The notes under the pieces were generated by a model. That model worked only from the letters and a program-made list of their open reading frames with translations. It was not told where the DNA came from and made no database searches. DNA of 64,000 nucleotides, from NCBI GenBank assembly GCA_021521415.1, contig JAIQDT010001933.1, positions 1 through 64,000 of the forward strand, read 5' to 3'. Source of the DNA: Bidens hawaiensis (Eukaryota > Streptophyta > Magnoliopsida > Asterales > Asteraceae). Both the position numbers and the translations under genes were made by a program. Shown in pieces: positions 22,681 through 38,115 of the stretch. Every line of letters begins with the position of its first letter. The first letter of the stretch is position 1.

Positions 22681-22938
22681 TCTATACTCTCTAATAAAAG
22701 CCTACAATGGTTTGCCACTTATCACTCTCACATTAATCCTCACAATTTAAAACCAACTAAATCTAAATTATCCTTTCTTACCATTTATTATTTGGTAGTA
22801 AATATTTAAATTGTTTTAATCACTACTATACAACCAACATTCATCTCTTAATATGCATAAGTTTTTTTTTTTGTGTTTCACTTAATTATTAAACATTACT
22901 TTTTTATATACCCGTGTATTACACGGGTCTCAAACTAG
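22681..22938 (+). mobile_element. short non-autonomous Helitron (258 bp)
   Basis: It starts TCTATACTCTCTAATAAAAG directly after an A and ends with a perfect 8-bp hairpin, ACCCGTGT-ATT-ACACGGGT (about 22910-22928). Ten bases later comes CTAG, followed by T. This fits insertion between A and T without a TSD, a 5' TC, and a 3' hairpin plus CTRR, as in Helitrons. It has no Rep/helicase coding. Confidence 0.85.
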
Positions 22939-23129
22939 TAATTTTAAATCATCGAGTTTGCAGCTTAAAAGTGTGTAACTTTAAACACAAACATACCCCA
23001 CCATCAACTATCCCCCAAAACCCGCTTTCGATTTGTAAATTTAGTAATTATTTTAATATTAGGGTTGAATTTAAACAAATAACTTTATAGGGTTTTGTAA
23101 TTGTGTATATTTGTTCTTAATCGGTTTAT

Positions 23130-23953
23130 GTGTCATAGGATAACTAGTCAGTTGTTGGCGTGATGCAGCGGTGTATGCGCAAACACAACCGGTGTTAGTA
23201 CGTTTGTAACCTCGCAACGGTATGTGCGTAACCCGAAGGTGATATGCATTTAACGTGGCTTCAGACGTGTAACCAGTTCCAGTAAGCACGCCACATAATG
23301 CCTATACGCGAGCAACCTGGTATGTATAAACAATGTCATCCAGGTAACTGATGCTTGAACGTGCGTAACTGGTAGCGACAATCAAGAAGCAAAGATTAAA
23401 TGTACAATAATTTCAAAACCCAGTCCATTTTGACGGACCTGTTCAACCCGAAAACGTTTTGACATGAACCCTTTCGATCTAAACTCATCTCGACATGAAC
23501 TAAATTAACCCTTTTTGTATTAATCTGTTCCAACACCATTGGCCGAACCTGCTCGACCCGTTGTCGGTAATAACTGATCACGTAACATGTTAGTTCTTTA
23601 AAAATTAATAAACTATAGCAATACTATACTCAAATTAAAGAGAACAAAATGCTCGTTCTTATGGTGTAATTTTTTACAAAGTATATTAACGTGTGAAAAA
23701 GTTACGGCCGTTAAAAAGTCGTGGAATAGGTGGTTTATAATTAGGAGGGAAATGTGTAACTATTTAATATATTAACAAAACTTGATTGAAGTTGAAGGAT
23801 CATTATTGTATATTATTTTTGAATAAGCAAAAAATATTTTACCCCTATATTCTTAAAATTTTATGCATTGTTACTTGCATTTCATGCAACAAGAGTGGTA
23901 CCTCTTAAAATTTAAGATGTCTTTCACTCCTATATTATATATAGTATAGATTA
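23130..23953 (-). repeat. repeat family A, copy 1 (possible Helitron relative)
   Basis: It is homologous to 46975-47850: shared blocks include GATGCAGCGGTG, AACCGGTGTTAGTAC, CCAGTAAGCACGCCACA and GTTAAAAAGTCGTGG, plus CACTCCTATATTATATATAG at the right end. On the minus strand the right end reads TCTATACTATATATAATATA, like a Helitron 5' end. I could not find a convincing 3' hairpin, so the class is tentative. Confidence 0.55.
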
Positions 23954-25775
23954 GCAAGAGTTGGTTATCACGCCACTACCACGTAGGTTAACTAGTCATC
24001 CATTCATTTAAGCGTTATGGGTTAACTAGATTCAATTTTCTTTCTTTTTTCTTTTAAAAAAAATAGGAATAGCATGACGTCGAGGGTGTTATGGTTTGGC
24101 GCACTGAGGTGGCCAATGGTGCTCCCCACCCTCCACAACGAGCAACCTTATTATTTTGGAACATGCTACTAATTAGCTAATGTGTTTATCAAAAGGTTAA
24201 TGCATTATTCTAAAAAGGTTATAAATATTACTTATAACATACTAAAATCTTTCCATGTTAACATACCAAACATTCAAAATGATCATGTGATGTAATATGA
24301 CCTATACAATACCAACCTTATTAAGTACATCATATGAAGTGCTTTAAGTGCATATGAGCACTAAATACACGAGTGTGTCAAATGAATCAAATGGTGGCAA
24401 ATTAGGTGAACCAAATAAATCGGCAAGATATATAGGTTTATGCCTGTTTTATATATACACATTTTTAGTAATTCATTTAATGACAAAATGTGTCTTCTAG
24501 AAAAGAAAAAAAAACAACATAATACACTTATACATAACATGTTCTTGACATAATAGGATAAACGGTTATTATTCTGTCTTTTTCATCATAGTTAAAGCAG
24601 AATATATATGATTTTCATAGTTATCATAAGTAACTTTTTTTTACCTTGTTGTGTAGTAAATAACTGCAAACTTATGATATTACGCGAGTTTAGAAATAGA
24701 ACCCTTTTAAATAAATAAAAGTTGTTGATTGAAAAAGAGAGTATTTAATGGAAAAAAGGGTGTTGGGATATGTTTAATCTAGAAGTAGAATATGGAAAAA
24801 AGAGAGTATTTAGAGTTGGATTGTGGAGAATGGTGACCCACCACTCAACTAGCTTGTGGTTTGACAAGGTTAGTATGGTAATGCCTCATCGGCAATATTT
24901 ATATGTATTTAAAGGATGATTTTAAGTAATTTCTTCATATTTACAAGTTTATAAAATATTATTTTTATTATTTTTAGACAAGCTAGCTAGCCAACTCACA
25001 CATTTCTAAAATTAATTTTAAATCTACAATTTATTCATCAATTACGATTAAAATCTTCAACCACTTAACAAACAATTTTTCACACACCTTGGTATTGGTT
25101 GACGACATCTGGACATGTCTCTTTGCATGCTTTGTCATTTCTAAACCAATTTGTGATTTACTCTTTGTGTTCAGGGCAGGTTAAAGCGGCATTGCTAGGC
25201 TACAAAGTACAAACCCCTTGGCATGTTAAAATATTTATAACACATCCTGTAAATAAGTTTGTAATCCTAATTCTATATATATTTATGCGTTACTTTTGTC
25301 CTGTTTATTTTTGAAAATAGGAAGAATAAAAAAAGGAAGAAAGTAGAGTAATGGCGTTTATGAGATGTCCACGTGATCCTTTATGGCTATCCTACCTTAA
25401 TCGCCACATCATGTGCAAATACAGTCAAACCAAACCAAACCAAAGACCACCGCATCACCACAAAATCCTTTTGGTTTAATCTATTCTAGTAAATAACTAA
25501 ATTTTCCCTTCAAAAGAATAAAAATCAGTACCGTTTGATCGGTTTGAATAGTTGGCCTAATGATAGAAGCTTATGTCTTTCAATTAGAGGTTCCCGAATT
25601 TGTAATCTAGATCTCTTGATCCTCACGGGTAAATAATTAAATTTTTACGAACCTAATTAAAAAGGCTCAGAGTTTTTTTTAATAATGTAACAATTGACTT
25701 GTTATAATAAATTTGTAAATTCTATAATTTTAAAATCCCAATACCGGACTTGTTAATTGATAGCAAATTTGTGAA
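23954..25775. other. intergenic, AT-rich, nothing recognised
   Basis: About 1.8 kb without a credible gene. A weak tRNA-like stretch occurs at about 25553-25620 (TGGCCTAATGA), without a good B box. The ORF at 25099-25314 matches nothing I know. Confidence 0.45.
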
Positions 25776-25784
25776 TTCTATATT

Positions 25785-26872
25785 GAAAAAATTACAAATT
25801 TTGTTCTTTTGAATTACATAAATTATGGAATAGGTCCTTTTTTAAAAATAGTTTCACTCTTTGTCCTTTATTTGGATATTTGTCATGGTTTTTGTCCTTT
25901 AAGCTAACCTCCGTTAAGTTATCCCGTTAAACAGACCCATTTGAATAAAAAGTGATGGGTATAATTGTCTTTTCCCTCTGTCCCTTATCTTTCATCATCC
26001 TTTAAGCTACCTGTTGAACTTCACACACACACAAATATATTTCCCTAATCCTCAATGTTTCACGGCGATTGATTAAGAACCCTAATCCCCAATATTTCTC
26101 AGCGATTGATCTGAAGCAATGGACGATTACGACGAGAACGGTGTCTGGCCGGCCACGCCCATCTTGTTTCTTCATCCCAAACGCCAACCAACACCAGCCA
26201 CCATCACCGATATCTTTGAAACACACAAACCCAGATTTGAAACAAGACGATGGTGATTCAGATCCGATTTGAAACCCAGATCTGAAATAAAGCAGTGGTC
26301 GTTCTGACCCGATTCGAAATCCGAATTTACAACAAGGTTTGGTGCTGCCAACAATGGGATGATTCTACTGTAGCAGGACGAAGTTTGGGTTTGAGATAAT
26401 GGGTAACAAAGACGACAACCAATCGACGGCATAATCGTTGGCTAGGCGAGAATGGTGATGGCCACAACCTTCTTGTTTATTCTCAGGTGAGAAACTTGAA
26501 GATAGAGATGAAGACGATGATGATGGTGGTGGTGGTGAGGCGGCGGCTAGATCTAGGTATTATGTATGAAGATGATGGTGGGAAAGAAGTAAAGAGACAG
26601 AAATAATTGAATAATTGATGAAAAAATTTAAATATAAAGTTTTTATTATATTTATTTAATAAATTATTTTTAGTTAGATAGATAAAATGACCAAAATGCC
26701 CTCCCATGTTTCGCATATTTCATGACTTAACTGGGTTTTTGGATGATCGTTAGTGTAAATGATTAATACTGAGGTGAAAATCCAAATAAAGGATAAAAAA
26801 TGAAACTCATTTTCGAAAAGGACCCAAACAATAATAACATATATTCGAAAGGACAAAATTTATAATTTTTTC
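25785..26872. mobile_element. Mutator-like (MULE) non-autonomous element with 9-bp TSD
   Basis: Both ends read GAAAAAATTAYAAATTTTGT going inward. The nonamer TTCTATATT is perfect on both sides (25776-25784 and 26873-26881). The inverted arms are roughly 190 bp and visibly diverged, and both carry text of the type GTCCTTTATTTGGAT. The middle (about 26060-26560) has short GAT-rich direct repeats (CCCAGATYTGAAA) and no gene fragment I can name. Confidence 0.88.
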
Positions 26873-26881
26873 TTCTATATT

Positions 26882-27391
26882 CTAAAAAACCTAAGTTACA
26901 AAACTTTAATTTTTAATCAAAGTCAAAACGATTACAATAAAATAAGAGAGAAATGTTAAATGTTGGAAGGAATTATGAGTAGCACAATGCATGCATGCAT
27001 GCTTGTGTAAGAAGGTATGGTATATAGGAATGCAAGATATATTAACCTGTGAGGCTGTTGGCATGTGTGCCAGCACGTCGTTCCATGTGATTTATTCTCA
27101 ACACACTCCTTTTTTTTTTTTTCTCTCTTTGGGTGTATTTATATTCTTTTAAAAAAGAAATTATAGTAAGATGTCTATAAATAAATACCCTCGTATGAAA
27201 AAGGAACCATTCAAATTCAATCAAAGAATCATTTTTGTTTATTAAAAGTCCAATTAGGAAAGATACTAGTGTGACAATGGAATAGGTAAAAATGTGCTTG
27301 TATCAAAATAATTAAGACATTGCCTTCTAAAGAAAAGATTTTTTATCATGATTATACATAAGAAAATAAAAAAATAATATTTTTTTCTTTA
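26882..27391. other. intergenic, nothing recognised
   Basis: Contains (ATGC)n at about 26986-27002 and a T/C run at about 27108-27126. No gene was found. Confidence 0.4.
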
Positions 27392-27400
27392 TAGATGTTT

Positions 27401-28902
27401 GACAGAATTACAAATTTTGTCCTTTAAAAATAGCCAAAAACCGGTTCGTGTCCTTTTCTAAGTTTTCTTGCAGGCGGTGTACTTTAAACTTTTTTTTTCT
27501 ACACGTTATGTCCTTTACGCTAACTGGGTTAGAAAAACTCAGTTAAATGACAACATGTGCATAGCATGTGAGGGCATATTGGTCTTTTCGTCTACTGGTA
27601 GTTATTTATAATTAAAAAATAAATTAATATATTATAACAAAAATAAATAATAGATATTAAATATATACTCTCTCTCTCTCTTCCCGTCTTCTTTCTCTCT
27701 CTCTACTCTCTCCCTCCCTCTCACTACAGCAACACCACCACTGCCTAACCACCAAACCAACCACCGTTCTCAGCCGTGACCACCACAACTACCATCACCA
27801 CCAAACCAACTCCCTTTCTTCTTAAGTCACCACCAAATCAGGTGACCCAACTCCATTAAGTGACCAAAACAAGTCCCCCTGTACCGAAACCGGCAAAAAC
27901 TCAAACACCCTTTTCGTAATTTCACTTGAATTGATACCCGACAAGCTCCCAACAAAAACCCCTTTCGGTAAACCCGACAACTGGGATAAGGAATCAACCA
28001 AGTACCCATCAATTATAGTCAAATTGGGCAAATGGGTTTGTTATAAAACACTCGAATTGGTTAAAGATTGATGAATTGGAGGATACGAAACCGGTGTGAT
28101 ATCCGATTGCTTGATGAAAGACGTGTCTGTGAACCTGAAAGGCTTGTCTTTGCGTGAAGGCCATGGGGTGTTGAGAAGGGTTTCTGAAGATAAAGATCGA
28201 AGCTTTTCAAGATTTGGTGAAGTGGGTACGGAGTCTTCTAGTGATTCTGCGATTTGGAGGACAAACGGGTCGGATAGGGCGGAAATTGGGGGTCGGGTCA
28301 AAAACCTGGGTTTGGGTTTTCTTGGTGGTGTGAAGGATGGAGATGGTGTTGTGTGGAAGATGGTGGTGAAAGCTGAAACAGTTAATTGTATGGAGTTGGG
28401 TCACCTGATTTGTTTTGGTCCATAGATCACTGGTTTGGTGGTGATGGTAGTTGTTTTGGTCATTTATTTTAAGTGACCCAACTCCATAGATCACTGGTTT
28501 GGTGGTGATGGTAGTTGTGGTGGTCACGGCTGAGAACGGTGGTTGGTTTGGTGGTTAGGCAGTGGTGGTGTTGCTGTAGTGAGAGGGAGGGAGAGAGTAG
28601 AGAGAGAGAAAGAAGACGGGAAGAGAGAGAGAGAGTATATATTTAATATCTATTATTTATTTTTGTTATAATATATTAATTTATTTTTTAATTATAAATA
28701 ACTACCAGTAGACGAAAAGACCAATATGCCCTCACATGCTATGCACATGTTGTCATTTAACTGAGTTTTTCTAACCCAGTTAGCGTAAAGGACATAACAT
28801 GTAGAAAAAAAAAGTTTAAAGTACACCGCCTGCAAGGAAACTTAGAAAAGGACACGAACCGGTTTTTGGCTATTTTTAAAGGACAAAATTTGTAATTCTG
28901 TC
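27401..28902. mobile_element. Pack-MULE carrying a SUFD gene fragment
   Basis: The nonamer TAGATGTTT flanks both ends (27392-27400 and 28903-28911), the 9-bp TSD typical of Mutator-like elements. The termini start GACAGAATTACAAATTTTG. The inverted arms are 27401-27808 and 28495-28902, each 408 bp. They are nearly identical: I noticed about two mismatches (TTTTCTTG/TTTCCTTG and CACGTT/CATGTT). The arms include a CTCTCT run and ACCACCAAACCA-rich text. Between them lies a fragment of a chloroplast Fe-S assembly gene. There is no transposase, so the element would have moved in trans. Near-identical arms suggest a recent insertion or conversion between arms. Confidence 0.93.
27822..28301 (-). pseudogene. 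SUFD: captured N-terminal fragment of SUFD (ABCI7), chloroplast Fe-S assembly
   Basis: On the minus strand one frame runs from about 28301 to 27822. It contains ALSDPFVLQIAESLEDS, TPWPSRKDKPFRFTDTSFI, LTIIDGYLVDSL and GDLFWSLNGVGSPDLVV in the order found in plant SUFD/ABCI7, the SufBCD scaffold subunit in plastids. The frame is broken once, by an in-frame TAA at 28043-28041. It ends soon after SPDLVVT, so only about the first third of the protein is present, with no FH-type C-terminal SufD core. Upstream frame text (about 28380-28302) is Ser/Thr/Pro-rich and could be from the transit peptide, but it has no ATG. No intron interrupts the fragment. Short inverted copies of the segment TGGAGTTGGGTCACCTGAT recur at about 28384 and 28470. 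Confidence 0.88.
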
Positions 28903-28911
28903 TAGATGTTT

Positions 28912-29211
28912 TAGACCATGTGTTGTGGCTAATGGTTAGTTAATGAAAAGTGATGTAATGTAATGTTACTATCATGCACGTAGTAGTGAGACGTTAACTA
29001 GCAACCCAAAAAAAATGTTTTGGATATGAGTTAGTTAACCAAGTTACTAATATTAACCAAGTGTTACGGATACGGCTATATTGAGTCAATGAACAATCGG
29101 ATTTTTTTTTGGAAATGATGGAATGGCAGGCATCATTGCTTTGGCGAGGAGGGCTAGCTGCCCAATCAACATGTAGTCGTAACATTGGTTGGCCCTTTCT
29201 TGCTAATACAG
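28912..29211. other. intergenic, nothing recognised
   Basis: Spacer between the Pack-MULE and the next repeat. The 28994-29185 ORF has no recognisable similarity. Confidence 0.4.
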
Positions 29212-30038
29212 GCTAGGAGTGTCCTTTTTAACCATACCCGAATACTGAACCCGAACCAAAGCGACCCGAGACCCAAATAACCCGACCCAAATTTACCTGA
29301 CCCGATTAACGCCTTAACCCAAACCCAAGATCAAATAATCGGGTTGACCCGAACAATCCGAATAACTCAATGCTTGACTAAACGTCCAATGTTTTATTAA
29401 TCAAACATCTCAGCTTCCGCATCATATTTCATTTAATTAAAAAATTAGTGAAACACATAAAGTAACACTTAAAATTCACATATAATGCAAGAAATAATTA
29501 TCAGTTATGGATGTTATTATGCTTGATATATCCATCAGAAAAAGTGGAATTGTGTACTGGCATGCAAGACTAGTTTACTATGAAGTTTGACCTCAAAAGA
29601 ACCATCATACAAGCTAGATGGCATATAAAGCAAACACATTCGAGTAAAAGATAATACATGGAAAAAGTTGCCCCTTTTGGGTTTGAAGCGGATGAATAAC
29701 TCGGACAAGAATTAATATTACAAGATACTCACGAATAATAACTCAACCACTTTAGATAAATAAGAATGCTTTAGAGTTTAGATAATAAAACCAATTTCAA
29801 TAATGAAAACCAATTTATAATTTTATGGATGGAGTTCAACAAATAGATAAGAATATATTTTTTTAACTTGTTAAACCCGAATTTCCTCGACCCATGTAAC
29901 CGAAACCCGAATAACCTGACTTTATTTGGGTCGGTTCTTGGGTCGGTTCTTGGGTCAATTTGCTTTGAGCTCAAACTCAAACAACCCGACCCAAATAACC
30001 CCAAACCCGAATAAATTACCCAAAGAACACATCTAATG
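29212..30038. repeat. possible hAT-like repeat rich in ACCCGAACC/AACCCGACCC
   Basis: The left end TAGGAGTGTCCTTTTT and the complemented right end TAGATGTGTTCTTTGG are similar, and both flanks are rich in ACCCGA words. No TSD is convincing (ATACAGGC against ATGCGGCA), so this is tentative. Confidence 0.4.
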
Positions 30039-30407
30039 CGGCAGCACCCCTCCTATAACCACGGTCTTAACCTTACTATCACAGTGAGAGCATATAGCTA
30101 ATGAGTCCTAACGTTTTGCATTCATATTTTTGGTTCATCAATAGCACAAGGCCAGAATCCAGATATCTGACGTTAAGGCCTAACAAGTTTTACACACAGC
30201 CCATTGAGAAAAATAAATGCAACTAGTCCTACAAAGATACCCAAAAATTGTTTATTTTTGTGATTTTCTATTAGTAAAATTTGCATCAAAATCCAGTTAT
30301 TAGCAAAACAAAAAACAACAATAATAACATAGTTATCAGTAATATAATCAACTAAACATCAAAACCTTAAAAACATAAAAACCGTTCACAAACACCATTC
30401 AAAGGCT

Positions 30408-33762
<3,355 letters not shown>

Positions 33763-33870
33763 TGGTGGTGATTGATTGTGAATTGTCAAGTGGTGTGTTG
33801 GATTAGGGTTTATTGGGCTGGGTTTAGAAGGTGTGTTTGGTTAGGCTGTGGATTGGGCTTTTTGTATCAA
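33763..33870 (-). promoter_or_regulatory. RPL8 promoter: telo-box and site II (TGGGCT) motifs
   Basis: The minus strand carries TAAACCCTAA (33803-33812), the telo-box. TGGGCT site II elements read on the plus strand lie at 33814-33819 and 33854-33859. Telo-box plus site II (TGGGCY) is the known combination in plant ribosomal-protein promoters and is linked to TCP factors and growth-dependent expression. Spacing to the ATG is about 40-100 bp. Confidence 0.75.
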
Positions 33871-33914
33871 GGTTTTGGGTCCAGTGGTCGTTTGTAGTTT
33901 CATGTAGAGTTGAA

Positions 33915-34600
33915 AAAAGAAAAACGAACCCGGAACCGGACCCAAAAGAAAACCAAAAACCCGAGTTGTTAATACTTGTAAGTTGTACCCGACCCTACCG
34001 ATAGGTACGAATAGGGTATGCATTTCAATATCAAAACCCGTACTCGAACCGGACCTGGTTTGTACCCGGTAATACCCGAAACCGGGTTTTTCAAATACCC
34101 GATTTATACCCGAAAAGCATCTGAAAAATACCCCTAAAAAGTGCAAGCCCTTAAAAAATCAAATCTATACTCGAAAAATACCCCGAAAAAACCCCAAAAA
34201 ATAGGTTTTTTTCAATACCCGGCTATATACCCGAACCCGATACATATGATATGGTTTTTAGAGGCAACACCCGGACCCAAACCCGACCTGGGTATTATCA
34301 ATACCCGAACCCGGTTCCATACCCGAAACTTAGTATTTGAAAAACCCGACCTGGGTATTAGGTTTCGGGTCGGGTAAAGGTAGAGCCGGAACCGGTTCCG
34401 GGGGGTCTGGGCCGGGTCCAGTTATGGGTACGATTTTTCGAGGAACCAAAACTTGGCTCATACCAATAGGTCAGGCAGGAACCGGTTCTAGGTCAAATTT
34501 AGAACCGAGTGCTTTTTTGCCCCTAAGTGGTGGACAAAAACATGTTTCAAGAACCAAAACCGGTTCCGAGTTGTACCTGATAAAAAATCTGGTGTCTACA
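33915..34600. repeat. ACCCGAACC/ACCGGTTCC-rich degenerate repeat
   Basis: Dense TACCCGAAACC, AACCCGACC and AACCGGTTCC words on both strands, with the opposite orientation towards the right side. A decayed inverted-repeat element is likely, but no end or TSD could be fixed. Confidence 0.4.
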
Positions 34601-35687
34601 TTATTTTAAGATGGTTATAGCCATTAGAAAATTGTATGAAAAAGGAATATCTAGCCATTTTTCAACAGCTACATAGTTATTAGGTGTAGTGGTAAATCGA
34701 TCAACCGTCCTAACCAGTCTACACAAACCGACAACCTACAAATATTATTTGAGATTATTTAAAATATCCTGCCCTGCCTATATAAACTGGTAACATATTG
34801 TCTTAAACAAAGCATAGAGTTCATCGGTCAACATAAAGACCATTCATCAAATCAAAACATGAGATTGTCTTTTGGGCCATCTTAACCCCCTTACTAATAT
34901 AAATAGTTATTGGGTATGTTGGGTTGATTACAGGCTTACAAGACTTTTACACCCCTCAAAGTCCATCGTTCTGATTTATATTTTGATTACACATGCATTA
35001 GCGACCCAATGAATATAAACTTAGTCCATAAGCGTGAATGTGTGATTAGTGCAATCATGATATTTTCCTTTTACTTGTTTTCTTAAATGCAAAATGGGCC
35101 TTACGTGAGTAACACATACTGCATGCCCAATTTGGATCCCTATAGTTTATTGGAAAACCGGTCATGTGTGTCGGTATGTATGTACATTGTTCAGGTCCAC
35201 ACCCCCTAACTTTATATTTCATATTAATAGACTGGCTGGCCCCCTTTTTTTATAGTCTCTACTTTCTACCATCCTCTTAAAATGTTACTTTCTGTTACCC
35301 ATGGGACATAAACTCTCACTATCTAAAAAAAAGAAAAGTTTTATCTAACACATTAATATCGCTAGGCTAAATGCTCTTTGGTGGCCGGCCCTAGTTGGGA
35401 GTAAAGAATAAGTGCATACTTAAGTATGTCATAATTGAGATAATTCGATGATGGATGATCTCCTAAGAGTACCTATGTAATAATAATAAAAAAGTCGAGT
35501 TGAATTGTTGATGAGAAAAAAATATACAGTCAGTACTACTTAAATGAGGTCATTTCAAAATGAAAAACAAGATGATTCATGTTGTCATCTCATAACTATT
35601 TGGTGTATTTGACAGTCACGAAATGAGTGAGGTTTTAGCGCAAACCTATTTGTCAATACAAAATTTTGGAGACAATCTTTGAGATTC
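34601..35687. other. intergenic, nothing recognised
   Basis: No gene, paired termini or tRNA. GGTGTAGTGGTAA at 34683 resembles an A box but has no B box behind it. Confidence 0.45.
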
Positions 35688-35692
35688 TTATG

Positions 35693-38082
35693 TGTCACAC
35701 CCCGACCAAGGCGGCGGAACATGTCAAGGTGTAACGATTGCCCATAAACGCATGACACTATTTAAAGCGACAATATTTAACAAACTCATTTCATTTTACA
35801 ACATCGAAAATGCACATAACCAAATATTCATAAGTCAAGTACAACAAAATATAGCAAAATATAGCAAATTAAATATTGTTCATTTTTGCTAATATCCTAA
35901 CGGTATTTGTGACGTTTTCTTCACCGAACTCCATCTTCAACCTAGATGCAAACATGTAACATTTCATAAAATAAAGTTTATCAACACAAAGGTTGGTGAG
36001 CAATTCATAAGTTTGAACAATATGTATAATGTATGAAACGCCACAATCTTGTATATAAAACCACAAATAAATAACAATAATTTGGATAACATGAGGTTGC
36101 TAATAAGAATACATTAGCGACACCGTCTATAAGAGAATATCAAATAGATTCGGATTTCATGAAGTCGTTAATAAGAATACATTAACGGCACCGTGCTATA
36201 AGAGAATACCAAATAGTTCACGAATTTATGAATCAATCTTCCAAAAGCAGTAACACATAAGCATATAATCATGTAAGCATAGAACACCAAATCGAGCATT
36301 TATTTAAGTAAAGTATACAATAACGTTTGTGGTTTAAGACTCAAATATAAAGCATTTGATTTGAATAAGTATGAAATGTCACCCCAAAACAAAAGATAGA
36401 AAACGAGGTATGAAGTTACTCACGTTCCAGTAATAAACTTGAAAGATTGATTATTTGAATATTTGCCGGAACGACGAGTTAACGTATGAAGCCTAAAATA
36501 AAAGAAGTCTTGAATTTAGCAAGGTTGCCTTGAAGATCTTTAAATAAAATAATTGTTGCCAAAAGTAAACAATTAAAAGTTCAAGGTTTAAAATGTAACT
36601 ATTTAAGAATTTATAATAATATCCCTTTAAAAATGTGAGTTTGCTCAAAACCGGGTTAAAGTATCTAACCTTAATATTTACTTAACCAATGTTAAGTAAT
36701 AAGGTGGGAAAAATGCTAAAATGCAAGTTTCATTGGGACAAAGATACTAAAACGGGTTTTTAACGAGTGTTCGGGTTGTCGGTTCGGGTCTTGATAAGTC
36801 GTCAAACCCAAAGTCAACTTTCCAAAATATTAATTATTATGAGATAACTCATTAAAACATAATAACACTTAACCAAGTATGTAGATCTATTGTTTTAGAA
36901 CTAACAACGTACGTTAAGCGAGTGTTCGGTTTTGTTGGTCCAACTATGTTATGATACCAAGTTGGATCCAACATATCCAGGTACTTAAGAAAATGATTAA
37001 AATCAGTTTGTAAACTATTTTTCAAGAAATATACAAATCTTGATAGCTAAAAACACACTTGTGTGTCTTGAGCGAGTAAAATCGGATCGGTTCGGTTTCC
37101 ATCTCACAACAAGTTCATAGATGGATTCTACATACCCATATATCGTAGATCTTGTATAAAAATGTACAAATGAAAATATTTAAGTTCTACAACTAAAAAG
37201 GCCAACAACAAGTCTGTTTAACAAAAGTTCGGTTTGATTCGGTTTCCATCTCACAATGAGTTCATAGATGGTCTCCACATACCCAAGACTTGTAAATGTG
37301 ACTAACAAACTAAAATGAGCAGAAGTTAGACATAAATAATATGTATAAATAATTTATGTGTGTGTATATATATATCAAGAATACGAAGTCCTCCATGAAG
37401 CATTGCCTTATGACGTTCGAAACTTAACCAAACGGAGTCGGTGAAGTAACTAACAAAGGAAACAAGGGGTGTGTATTATATATATGTTGCACCACCATAT
37501 TCAAGAGTTAGTAATGTTAGATGAACAAGTTAGAATTAAAGATAAAACTCAGTTTGACTTTTAGAAGTCAAACCTTCAAGAACACAACGAAAATAACCTT
37601 AAGATCTTTGAATTTGAGAGAGAATTTGGAGTTGTAGCAGAGATTAATGGATGGAAAGGTTGGTGTATATATAGGGTAGTTGAAATGGTCAAGCATAAAG
37701 GGTCTTGCATGAAAATGGGGTGGTTTGGTCACATGTTTACATAAAAATAAGCCAAAAACGTGCAGCTGTGCAGGTGTGCCTTCGCGCTACGCGACCGGAT
37801 AGGGTGTCCCCCGTCGTAGGGCGCGACGGGGTATATTTCCTGATTTTCCAACTTTTCAAAAATGGCAGTTTTGGCCCCCGAAGTTCGTTTTAAGTGATTT
37901 TTTAAGCGTTTTAAAGACCGAATTGAATGTTTTCAAGACCCAACAACTGTAAAACAATATTGTAACATAAAATCCATCATTTTTATTATACCCAAGGTTT
38001 TGGTTTACAAAACGGGTCAATTTACATCAATAAAGTTTACAAAACGAATACGAATCGAGACCCGAAATTGACGAATGTCACA
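35693..38082 (-). repeat. 3' LTR of the Ty3/gypsy element (2390 bp)
   Basis: Plus-strand text starts TGTCACACCCCGACC and ends GAATGTCACA. It is nearly identical to 43798-46189, with scattered substitutions and one- or two-base indels. It contains a GC-rich block (about 37780-37830, TTCGCGCTACGCGACC) and internal partial repeats of CGGTTTCCATCTCACAA. Confidence 0.95.
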
Positions 38083-38096
38083 GTATCCCCTGCTTT
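38083..38096 (-). other. polypurine tract of the Ty3/gypsy element
   Basis: The minus-strand text AAAGCAGGGGATAC directly precedes the 3' LTR. This is the expected primer for plus-strand DNA synthesis. Confidence 0.8.
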
Positions 38097-38115
38097 AGAA
38101 AATTTCTTCCAGAAA

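Noticed and set aside
28096..28425. 109-aa plus-strand ORF in the Pack-MULE
   Set aside because: It is antisense to the SUFD fragment, whose minus-strand frame has clear similarity; the plus frame resembles nothing.
29212..30038. firm hAT assignment
   Set aside because: The ends look similar but the flanking octamers do not match; kept only as a tentative repeat.
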